A DNA stretch of 64,000 nt. Origin: Erythrocercus mccallii. Lineage: Eukaryota; Chordata; Aves; Passeriformes; Dicruridae. Of the stretch, positions 25,398 through 35,020 are shown one piece after another (the first letter of the stretch is position 1; each line of letters opens with the position of its first letter). The notes below the pieces were generated by a model. The model was not told where the DNA came from, made no database searches, and saw only the letters and a list, made by a program, of their open reading frames with translations. Position numbers and translations under genes: made by a program. The DNA lies in the NCBI GenBank assembly GCA_013397435.1, contig VZRG01000186.1, forward strand, positions 67,157-131,156, written 5' to 3'.

Positions 25398-25985
25398 CAG
25401 AATCACACAATTACTATGTTGGAAGAAACCTCCAAGATCACTGAGTCCAACCTAGCCTTAACATCTCAACTAAACCATGGCACCGAGTGCCACATCCAGT
25501 CTTTTTTTAAACACATCCAGGGATGGTGACTCCACCACCTCTCTGGGCAGATCATTCCAGTACATTTATCACCCTTTTTCCTAATATCCAACCTAAATTC
25601 CCTTGGCTCAGCTTAAGACTGTATCCTCTCATTCTGTCAGTTGCTGCCTGGAGAAAGAGACAAACTCCCACCTGACTACAACCACCTTTCAGGAGGTTGT
25701 AGAGAGTGATAAGGTCACCTCTGAGTCTCCTTTTCTCCAGGCTGAACATCCCCAGCTCCCTCAGTCATTCCTCACAGGATTCGTGTTCCAAGCCCCTCTC
25801 CAGCCTCGTTGCCTCCTCTGGATGTGCTCAAGCATCTCAACGTCCTTCCCAAACTGAGGGGCCCAGAACTGGAAAACAGCACTCAAGGTGTGGCCTCACT
25901 AGTACCCAGTGCAGGGGAAGAATGACCTCCCTGCTCCTGCTGGCCACACCATTCCTGATACAGGCCAGGATGCAATAAGATTCAA
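25398..25985 (-). mobile_element. CR1 LINE, 3' UTR plus end of ORF2
   Basis: The left edge is the reversed terminal repeat (TCACAGAATCACACAATTAC), followed by TGTTGGAAGAAACCTCCAAG and the GATGGTGACTCCACCACCTC block. The right part, translated on the minus strand, reads ASRSREVILPLHWVLVRPHL, a highly characteristic segment of the CR1 reverse-transcriptase C-terminal region. Homology stops near 25985, which is the 5' truncation point. Frameshifts split the coding remnant. Short open frames on both strands in this interval are shadows of the element. Confidence 0.93.
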
Positions 25986-27262
25986 GCATATGAAGATATG
26001 AGGATTTCTTATTTTCAGTGTTGCATTCATCTAGGCTTATCATAGAGAAGCTTTTGATGTTAGAATTTAAGCCATTTTAGAGTTGAGTTTTGTGTTCTTG
26101 TGCCATTTGCTTAAGAATTTATTCTAGCATAATTAGTTACAATACTGAAATCAAAGACTGTCAAGTAAACAAAGTAAATTCCTTTTTTGGAAATGCTTAA
26201 TAGGAATTTAGGGGGATGAAGAGATGAATTTTCATCAGAGAAACTGAGAAGACCAGCAGAAAAATCCCCTTTCCAGTAATTATTTATAGCAGTTCTTCAG
26301 AGTAGACTAGCTTGTTGGATTTTTTGTAGTACATTTTGAAGGGGAAGATGTTTCAGGAGTAGAACTGTTTTTTAGACTATTCATGCTGCAAGAGTATGTA
26401 CAGTTCATGCCAGGTGCTTGCAGTAATGAGAGACTGAAAACTGAGTTATGAAAACATTTGCTTTAGCTGATATTTTTCAGGTTAGTTGATAAATGGAATA
26501 ACAATATCTTTAAGAATAAATAGATAAAATATATTTTTAGTACTCTAAGTTCTTGGCAGTCCCACAGCTGTTAGGCTGATGAAAAACAGAACATTCAGAT
26601 TAAAATTTCCATATTTAAATCTGCCAGTGTTTGAACTTTACTGTATATTTTTGATGACTTGGGAGGTTTGCTTACTAATTTGGAACTTTGCCTAATGTTT
26701 TTGTTAAAATAGAACTTTCTATCTTATAATTAATCTCCTTGTTCTGTATCTTCATACAATAAAAGTGCAGAACAAATGAGTACTCAAAATGCTAGATGTA
26801 TAATGAATAGTTGGAGTTTAAACATAACTATTTTCCTGACAAGGACATGGTATTGCTATAAGCAATTGGCTGTCTTACATTATTCTTCTGCCAGGTTCCT
26901 TCTTTTTTATTTTTTTTAATAGATTATCCAATAAGAAACTGCAGATAGTCATGACTTTTACAACAACATGAAATGAACTAATTCATTTCCAAAACCAAGT
27001 GAATCTACTTTATTCATTGTTTATTTAAAATTCAAATTCACTGGTCTTATCTCCATTTTCACCCAGTGGGAATATATGAATTTTTGTAATCAATTTATGA
27101 ATAGAATGTCCAAGGGGGAAAAAAAGAATGTAGTCCATCTGCTCATGCAGAGTGCCATCTTCATTTTTATAATGAACCCAACTAGTGAATTTAGTCAAGG
27201 ATGCACAACTGTATAAAGCCTAATATAGAGGTAACAGACTAGGTTTCAAGCTCAAGAGGGCC
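25986..27262. other. Unique AT-rich DNA, no gene seen
   Basis: No exon, RNA gene or repeat family is recognised between the CR1 copy and the candidate LTR. Confidence 0.5.
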
Positions 27263-27424
27263 TGTGCTTCTCAAAAGGGTATTGGGGATTGAGTGAGAGC
27301 TTTAGACAAGCCCTGCCTTAGGCTCAGATTTTGGCAGCAGCTCTGCTTAGGTGACCTGCACCTAAATCGCTCTGTCTTGCAAGTTCTCTAGAATGGCTGA
27401 TCAGGTCTGTTATAAAATGAGTTA

Positions 27425-27430
27425 TTTATT
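27425..27430 (-). promoter_or_regulatory. Candidate LTR poly(A) signal AATAAA
   Basis: AATAAA on the minus strand, downstream of the TATA-like motif of the candidate LTR at 27263-27956. It would act only if the LTR assignment holds. Confidence 0.35.
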
Positions 27431-27743
27431 GAATAGACAGGAGAGTAACAGACAAAAGGGTTTAAACACAGTTACTTACTACACAGTATAAAACAAAATA
27501 ACTTCTAGTAGATTGCACTAAACAGTGCACAGCATAAAGGTACCTATTTATGGCTAGTATAGAAATACTATAGATTAGGAGTCAATGTAACTTGGCACCA
27601 AATTCATGATGGTGTACACAGAGTCCTTGCACTCGACCCTTGAGATGGTAACTCAGCCAGGTGTTCCAAACCTGCCTTGAGTCATCCCCACACACTTCCA
27701 GGGAATGTGCAGAAGCTATCTGCTTTGTGAAAGTTTGGTGTGG

Positions 27744-27752
27744 TTTTTATAG
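27744..27752 (-). promoter_or_regulatory. Candidate LTR TATA box
   Basis: CTATAAAAA on the minus strand lies about 200 bp in from the putative 5' edge of the candidate LTR. Confidence 0.35.
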
Positions 27753-27956
27753 TTTGTAAAGTGAATTGTCTGTCAGTGAGAAATTCCAGCTTATCTTCCT
27801 ACAATCTTGCTTTCAAGGTATTTATTGTCAGCTGAGACGTCACTTTTGAGGTGCCGAAATAACTCACTAAAAGACAAGCTTTCCTAAATGAGTTAATTTA
27901 CCAATTAACAAATTCATGTGAGGGAGAAATGCCCTGAGTTATTGCACCAGCTAACA

Positions 27957-29359
27957 GGCACCAGATAAGCTCTTCTGTGGTGGAGAGAGGGAATGTCTGC
28001 TACAAAGGCAGAGAATTGTTCAACGTTATTACTCGTGTTCTTCAGTTCACCTGAGCTTCTCTCGTACTCATTTGGCTTGCTGTTTCTTTTGATGCTGTCT
28101 GCATTCAGTGGTGGAAGGGGTTTAGTGTTTCAGTCAATTAGATCTCCCATGTACAAAAATATCTTCCCTGTAATGTTCTGTAGAAAGTATGGGCCTATAC
28201 TAGGAAATGGTTACAGTTCTGTGGGATGTCATGTCGTTGCAGGGCTTTCACAGTACATCTAGATGCATATGCACAATCCAGTTCAGAACCTTATTGAAGA
28301 AAACTGATGACTGGGGGTTGACATGTCCACTATTGTCTTATATTTTTTCAGTTAAAACTTTCTATTTCTGAAACTGCCCAATGACTGTCTCATAAATTTG
28401 ATCCAAAAATAAGATGTGATATTTTTGGTATGATGCCATTCCTTATCTACCTGTCTGTGCAGTGTGCCATGGAAACATGATGCCATGTTAAATGCCAGGC
28501 CGTGTTTCAGGTAGATGAATTCCATCTTCTGTAAGTACATTTGTGCAAATTTTATTTTTTTTTGTGTGTGAATCTCAGTGTCACAGATTCATAGTTTTTT
28601 TTCAAAGCCTTATAATTTAATTTGTTGTATGTTCTGATGTTATTTGGTTTCACTTTTCCTGATAGTATCACTAACTGTAGTAAAGGGTTGTGACCTACTT
28701 TATTAGGTGTCTGAGAAAAAAACCTAAGTACAGGGTTCATGTTACATCATCTTATGCAGGTCAAAGCACGACTATGTATTGAATAGTTATACTTTCTCAA
28801 GAAAACTTAGGCAAGTGAGGAATAAAATTATGTAGATTATAATTGTAGTTCCCTGAAAAAAGCAGGGATTTGCCAAAGCAACTGGTCTCTCAAATGTCTT
28901 TGAAGAAGGCTTTTCTTCTCAAACTAAATGTGATAAAAAAATTTTCATGAAAGAAAACCTCTTCACAGGTTGGAGTAGAAACATCATGGACCCACACTGC
29001 TATTTCTGACAAAATAAGTTTTGTAACTGGAAGCTGGTTGTCTTGTCTAAGTCAGGTCTTTAGTAACTTACACAATTGACCGGGATTATATATGGCTGAA
29101 AACATCTTTGTTATGCCATTTTTAGCATTTCTTAACCTAATATACTGGAAGGCAGCTGCATTAAAGTAGGAGGGAGACTATCACTGCTTCAGAATTTTGT
29201 CTTAAAATGTGTTTTAACTGAAATTTACTGTGTTGCATAAAAAAAATGATGGCCAAAATGCAGAACAGTAATAAATATTTCTACCTTAATTATAGCTAGG
29301 GGTTTTTTTTACCTATACCTAGTGTACCTTTTACTGGAGGAGTAAAGGAGGATGTTTAC
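27957..29359. other. Unique DNA, no gene seen
   Basis: No exon, RNA gene or repeat is recognised. The 89-codon open frame at 27993-28262 begins beside the LTR edge and has no domain signature; I read it as chance. Confidence 0.5.
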
Positions 29360-29583
29360 ATACTAGGACAAGTCTCTTCACCCAGAGGGTGGCTGGGCAC
29401 TGGAACAGGCTCCCCAGGGAAATCGTTGCAGCACAAAACCTGATAAGAGTACAAGAAGCAATTGGACAATGCTCTTGGATACATGGTGTGACTCTTAAAG
29501 CTCTCTTATGCAAGGCCAGGAGTTGGGCTCAATGGCCTTTGTGGGCCCCTTCAGCATATTCATTTGATTTTGTGATTCTGTGA
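29360..29583 (+). mobile_element. CR1 LINE 3' UTR fragment
   Basis: The order is typical of CR1 3' ends: AGTCTCTTCACCCAGAGGG, TGGCTGGGCACTGGAACAGG, CTCCCCAGGGAAATCG, CATGGTGTGACTCTTAAAGC, GCCAGGAGTTGGGCTCAATG, GGGCCCCTTCAGCATATTCA and the terminal TTTTGTGATTCTGTGA. The middle block resembles a subfamily different from that of the copies at 25.4 kb and 43 kb. It is strongly 5'-truncated. The small open frames on each strand here are shadows of the element. Confidence 0.9.
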
Positions 29584-32325
29584 TAAGAGAAATTTCTCTG
29601 TATTTTACTCATGCCTGTCCATTTAGCTCTGTACTGGTACAGTAAGTGGTACTATTTGCTATGGGTGATAATAAGATCATTGTGAGATTATAACATGGGA
29701 TTCCAAAGGAACAGTCTACATATTAGCGCTGAAGAAATGGGGACAAACGTAATTTATATTTTGTTTCTTTTGTGGTTTAACAGCTCTAAAGGTACTATTT
29801 TCCATAGACATCATCTACAAGAAGGTGAACAGAGATAATTTTTTGAAGATTGCTGGAAAACCAAACAGCTGTGATATCTTTCTTGGGCCACATATTACAT
29901 TCAGGTGCAAGATTTAGAGAGATTTCCTGTACTCACAATTGTCCACATCTTTCAAAAACTAGTTCAGAGGGAGATTAGTGAAAATGTCTGCAGTCTTTCA
30001 GAAAGAAATTTCTGTTTTTCCTGTAATAGTATAATTTGATAGTCACAAAAAGACTATCCAAGAAAAATAAAGCAAAATAGAAAATCTCTTTGCTCCATGA
30101 AGGCAAGTTGTGCCAATATCTCAAGATAATAAATTACATCTGGTACAGGAATTGGCTGTGGCAGAGAAGAAGGTCAAAAGTGAAAGAGGTCCAAATAATC
30201 TGAACAATCTGAAAAAGTTCCATATGTGATAAAATTGTCAAGCATTATCAAGACAAATAAAGCTATTTAGATGTAGGACAGAGGAAAGCTTCTTTTGGCA
30301 ACAGATGCCCTTCTGAATTAATATCCTGCACTGCCTTTTGTATGATGTAGTGTGTTAAAGTTTATCAGAGAGAAAAAATTCAGCTGAAATTCCAGACAGA
30401 AAATCAGAATGTGAAACCATTCACTTTTGCTGATGTTTGGTATTTTTTAGTTCAATTGTATTTTAACAGTACATCACAGCTTCACTTAGACTGCTACTGC
30501 TGACGTGCAAATTGCTTTTTCAAAACCTTTCTTTTATTACCAGTAGCTTTTACTATATTTTCTCTGCTTGACTTTGAGTATATTTTGTGATGTAATAGGG
30601 AATTAGAGCTGGAATAATTATTTTGGTTTAAAAACCAGATTATGGTCTTCAATCAGTTAAACAGAATTCCAACATTTATTTTCCTGCTTTAAGAAATCAT
30701 TATAAAATAATCCAATATTCATACACTATTATGAGGCTTATTACTCATATTACTTTTCATCACCAGATATGCAGTTATTTGCATCTCAAAAGGATGAACT
30801 GGACAGACAGAAGAAGTAACTTTCCAATTAACACATAGAAGATTGAAGCTTGTGTTTTACATTAAATTCAGGTATTCTTGGCTTACAGTCAAATCCTAAG
30901 ACCACAGTGCTCTGCCACAATATTTTTATATTTAAATCTCCATTTATGGGCTAGAGCTTTCTAGTATTCTTTTCTGCTTTTCAATGGTGAAGCTAGCTGT
31001 ACTTTGGTTAATGCTTTTCTCAAAGTCTCACCTTTTTTTGTTTTCTTTTAATCACCAAAGAAAATTCTCTTGAATATTAGTTCATTGCCTTATTTGTTTT
31101 TCTATAAAAATACATTTTGAGATTAATTTTCTGTGCTTGAGTTCAAGCTGTGGAATACAGTATATTCTTACCAGTTAGCTGACAAGGTTGTTGATTTTTG
31201 AGTGTTATGTTCTTCCATATACTTCATTTGTGATTTTTAATTATGATTTATCACAAATACAGATGTTCAACTGAGGGTTTTAAAGAAAATTAATACAGAC
31301 AATGTTAAGCTAAAGACATTCCATTTCCTGACTATTTTCTTCTAAATTATAGGTCGTATATCTTTAACATAATTCTTTGTTTTTCTTGTTGTTCTTTGCA
31401 TTGTTTTTGTCTTATTTTGTATTTTGAAAACAGTAAAACAGTAATATCTAATAGCATTATTACCTTATTTGTCAAACTGCTATCTTTTAGTAGTAAGTAT
31501 AAAAAGTACTAGTGGTGTGAGCAGAATGAAAAATGAATCAGCAGTTCAAATCTCTCTTTTTGAAAATGAGAATGCAAAATTTTAGAAGAGTCCTTGCTTT
31601 CTTTTTACCTCTAATATTTTAAGTTGTAGATCTTGATTTTTTTTAGTTACATTTTATATATATATATATTTATACATTCAAAGCCAGAGTTTTTACCTAG
31701 TTATATAAAATGGGCCAGTAAATTTTTAAGTTTTATATGAGATTGGAAATTCAAATAGTTTTGAGGACATTGTGTTCATATACAAGTACACTATGAAGAA
31801 GATGAAGCTCATCTTGAAGTGTGTGTATCTCTGCTATATATTTTTAAATGTCCTATAGGCCCTTGGATAACGCCTGAAACCCCTCCAATGTTATAAATAA
31901 TTTGAAACATTTTATGTTTGATTTGAAGCCCATAAAAATCAATTTCTACATCAGACTGTATTATTTATGTCTGCCCTTCTTTTCTCCTCTTTCTCTTTCC
32001 AATAATTGAGTAACCACAAACATTTTGGAATAAGAGATTGGAATGCCCATTTTACATATACTAAATTATGTATATAGAGATCCTACAGACATACTGTAGA
32101 ACTTCCTAGCATTCCCTGAACCAGACCACACCTTGGTTTTCTCAGGTATTGACAATGTCATTAGTCATAACAAAATATTAATAAAAAAATAATAATTTGT
32201 TTACTTAATCCATCAGTTCAATTTTGTCTTTTTACTTACAATACAGTTCCACACTCTGTTTTTTTTAAGGGCAAAGTAAGAGTTTTTCTTCCTACTTTTT
32301 CCCCTCAACCTTGTATGGTCTTTTT
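29584..32325. other. Unique AT-rich DNA, no gene seen
   Basis: No exon, RNA gene or interspersed repeat is recognised. A (TA)n run lies at 31655-31669. A short open stretch near 31776-31894 gives a somewhat protein-like composition in one frame (VHYEEDEAHLEV), but it has no start, no splice signals and no recognised homologue. Confidence 0.45.
31655..31669. repeat. (TA)n microsatellite, short
   Basis: About seven TA units in a T-rich context. Confidence 0.85.
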
Positions 32326-32438
32326 CCTTCCCCTTCCCCTTCCCCTTCCCCTTCCCCTTCCCCTTCCCCTTCCCCTTCCCCTTCCCCTTCCCCTTCCGCT
32401 TCCCCTTCCCCTTCCCCTTCCTCTTCCCCTTCCCCTTC
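32326..32438. repeat. (CCCCTT)n hexamer array, about 18 units
   Basis: A near-pure pyrimidine array of CCCCTT units, with single interruptions at about 32398 (a G) and about 32422 (a T). The minus strand reads as GGGG tracts spaced by AA, so it can in principle form stacked G-quadruplexes, and the mirror-symmetric purine/pyrimidine tract can form triplex DNA. It creates minus-strand open frames coding only KGKGKG or RGRGRG runs (32213-32533 and 32305-32493). Those are artefacts of the repeat. Confidence 0.96.
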
Positions 32439-34457
32439 CGTCTTTTCTTTTCTTTTTGTGAGTCTGGAAACAGAAACTCATTAAGGAAAACAAAATAAAA
32501 ACAATTGAGTGGAAGGGGAAGGAGAAAAGACATTTACCTGGATTCTTCCACTGTGCTTAGCTAGAGTCACAAAAAAGCTGAATTATCCAAATGAAAGGGG
32601 TGGAGATGATGACTGGACAGAGCACTGAAAGATAGGGGTAAGTCTCTTCCTTTTTCAAAAAGAGAACCAGCAGGGAATCCTTGAGAATTTGTACATTGCC
32701 CTATATCCCTGTATTGAATTTACCTGACTATACAACCCCCCTCATCACATCCAGTGTCTGTTACACTTCCACAGAAATTCTGGCACCTATTAAATTTTCT
32801 ACACAATACAGAGAGCTTTTTAATATTCTTGGCATGTCATTTACACAAGTGTCTATTGGAACGTCTTTTCTGGTTGTAGAACAGTAGGAAAAATAAAGGC
32901 AAAGGTTTTCTTTAACCATGCAGCCACAGGTCTTCCATCTTCATCTTTGCAGATTCCTTTTTTTCTGCTGCACTGAAGAACTGCTAAAGTACAGTTTAAA
33001 ATTAGTTATTTTAGCCATTATGGCTATAATTTAAATGATTAATTAGGCATGTATGGACTGTTTGATCTTGCTATAATGCTATGTTTACATGTAAGGTAAA
33101 TGTAAAAGTTTATGTGATTTTCATCTTGATTTCTTAGCTAAACTAAAAAAAACTAACAAAGATGTCAGCCTTTCTTAAGAAGCCAGCATAGCAAAACACA
33201 CTATAACACACTTTGGAGAAGCTAGGCATTTCTTAATAATTTCCCAGTTTGATGCCATAAGTCTTTTCTAGAATATCAAAATTAAAGAGCTTTTGCACTC
33301 TACATTTGGGTTTGGAAGAGGAGATGGTATGACAACCATCTTTTCTTGCTGTAAACTCTGAATAGATATCCCTAATATTTACTGATTTACACTAGATTTG
33401 GTACTAGATTTCCTACCTCTCTTCCATAATTTTTCCAGTATTTTATAATTTGTTGTTCTTAGCAATAATATGTAAATCAGAAGATAAAAACATATTCAAA
33501 CAAATAGATACTTTTTTACATGAAGCTTATTTGTACCTTTCTTTTTAATAATTAGTACATATGCAATTTTCTTAATAAATCATGTACTTTTTTACATAAA
33601 GCCTATTTGCACCTTTCTTTTTAATAATTAGTACATATGCAATTTGCTTAATAAATGATGAAAAAGATTTGTGAAAGCGTATATATTTAAGGATTAGTGC
33701 AATAAAACTAAAAAGCTGTATCTGAAGTAAATTTCAATTAATCTTTTTCAAATTTATAATGCACTTTCTAAAGACGTACTTTGAAGCATAGAATGGGACA
33801 TAAATATCATGTGGTAATATATGTCAAGACCAGTTTGATACATAGCTTAAGGTTTTTGGATTAAAGTACTAAAAACCTGAACTGAATTCTCATTCATAAA
33901 GAGTAAAAAAAAATTGACAACAGGTATTTTTAGAATGATTTCTGAAATTGTATTTTCTAAATAAGATTGTAATGTCATGATAAGAGTAACAGAATATTAA
34001 AAAAGTAGGCAATTGTTGTCCAGATTATCTAAGTAGAAGAAGTTTCCAAAACAATGAATTTTAGTAAATTTAATTTCAGAATATTTTTATGAATTTTTCA
34101 GAAAACACTTCTTCAAGATGTTATTTAGTGTGGTATATCTCACAGTACTTTAAAAGGGTATGTGGAGGTGCTTTGCTGAAGTGTGGATAAATTTTTTTTT
34201 GTTTAAATGAGTAGTTCCCTATTCTGGATATTATGAGACTATTAGTATACTAGGATAGAAGAATATGTCTTATGGGGTTTTTTTCTTACACTTGGTAACT
34301 TTATGGGAATTACTAAGGTCAGTTATGTAATCATTTTAACAGCATGAAAAATTAAATTGGACAGACTTAGAAGCATATCAAACTCTCCTAAGATTGATGT
34401 CATTAGAAAAGCTGTACATGCTCCAAACATGAGGCAAATATAATCTTTTCCTTTGCT
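32439..34457. other. Unique AT-rich DNA containing a 77-bp tandem duplication
   Basis: No gene or interspersed repeat is recognised other than the duplication listed separately. Confidence 0.5.
33508..33661. repeat. 77-bp direct tandem duplication
   Basis: Two head-to-tail copies start at 33508 and 33585. By eye they differ at five positions and have no length change; both contain CTTTCTTTTTAATAATTAGT and ACATATGCAATT. The low divergence suggests a fairly recent duplication of unique AT-rich sequence. It is not a transposon. Confidence 0.93.
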
Positions 34458-34555
34458 GTACTTTAACCCTGCTCAGCTGTTTGATCAATGTCCCCCAGTG
34501 GATGGGGATGTGAACTGGAAGGGTAAAAGATAGAAAGCTCATGAGATGAAGGCAG

Positions 34556-34561
34556 TTTAAT
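34556..34561 (-). promoter_or_regulatory. LTR poly(A) signal ATTAAA
   Basis: ATTAAA on the minus strand inside the solo LTR, about 180 bp downstream of its TATA box. The copy at 13 kb has lost this motif. Confidence 0.5.
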
Positions 34562-34742
34562 AAGGAAAGCAAAAGCTGCACACACCAGCACAGCAAAACA
34601 AGGAATTAATTCACTGCTTCCCATGTCAGGCAGGTATTCAGCCAGCTCCAGGAGAGCAGGGCCCATCACAGCTAATGGTGAAAAATGGGAAGACAAACAC
34701 CATCACTCCAAACATCCCCCACTTCCTTCCTCTTCTCTCAGC

Positions 34743-34751
34743 TTTATACAC
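34743..34751 (-). promoter_or_regulatory. LTR TATA box
   Basis: TGTATAAAG on the minus strand, at the position where this LTR family carries its core promoter. Whether it is still active cannot be judged. Confidence 0.5.
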
Positions 34752-35020
34752 TGAGCATGATGCCATATGGACTGGGATACCCCTTTGATCAGTTTGGGTC
34801 ACCAGTCCTGGCTGTGTCTTCTCTCACTCCTTGTGCACCTCAGCCTCCTTGCTGGTGGTGCTGTTTGAGAATCAGAAAAGGCCTTGATGCTGTGTGAGCA
34901 ATGCTCAGCAATAATGGAAACATTTCTATGTCATTAATATTATTTTGGCCACAAATCCAAAACACAGCACTGCAGGGACTGCTATAAAGAAAATTAACTA
35001 TATCCCAGCCAAATCCAGTA

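Larger units (their letters stand above)
27263..27956 (-). mobile_element. Candidate solo LTR of an endogenous retrovirus, antisense
   Basis: On the minus strand the block could begin TGTTAGCTGGTG (right edge) and end GAGAAGCACA (left edge), the TG...CA form of retroviral LTRs, about 694 bp long. In LTR order it holds a TATA-like AACTATAAAAACC at 27742-27754, a GTGTGTGGGGATGACTC stretch (27684-27700), and an AATAAA poly(A) signal at 27425-27430. Those features lie in the right order for U3-R-U5, but the spacing between TATA and poly(A) signal is long, about 310 bp. No matching flanking direct repeat is evident and I have no named family. An unrelated old repeat is the alternative. Confidence 0.42.
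34458..35020 (-). mobile_element. Solo LTR of the same family as 13020-13552, antisense (copy 2)
   Basis: This is the better preserved copy. In plus orientation it reads GGAAGGGTAAAAGATAG, AACAAGGAATTAATTCACTG, CTTCCCATGTCAGGCAGG, CATCACTCCAAACATCCCCC, CAGCTTTATACACTGAGCAT, GTCCTGGCTGTGTC, GAAAAGGCCTTGATGCTGTG, CCACAAATCCAAAACACAGC and TATCCCAGCCAAATCC. On the minus strand a TATA element (TGTATAAAG at 34743-34751) is followed about 180 bp later by an ATTAAA poly(A) signal at 34556-34561, the expected LTR order. No internal retroviral DNA adjoins it. The edges are approximate and no clear target-site duplication is seen. Confidence 0.8.

Noticed and set aside
25837..26043. Minus-strand frame containing a SRSREVILPL motif as a gene
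   Set aside because: The motif is the CR1 reverse-transcriptase C-terminal region; the start of the frame is unrelated flanking DNA.
32213..32533. 106-codon Lys/Gly-repeat protein on the minus strand
   Set aside because: It is a direct translation of the CCCCTT hexamer array.
13020..35020. The two related LTRs as the ends of one provirus
   Set aside because: They are about 21 kb apart with no retroviral internal sequence between them and with clear differences from each other; two independent solo LTRs fit better.
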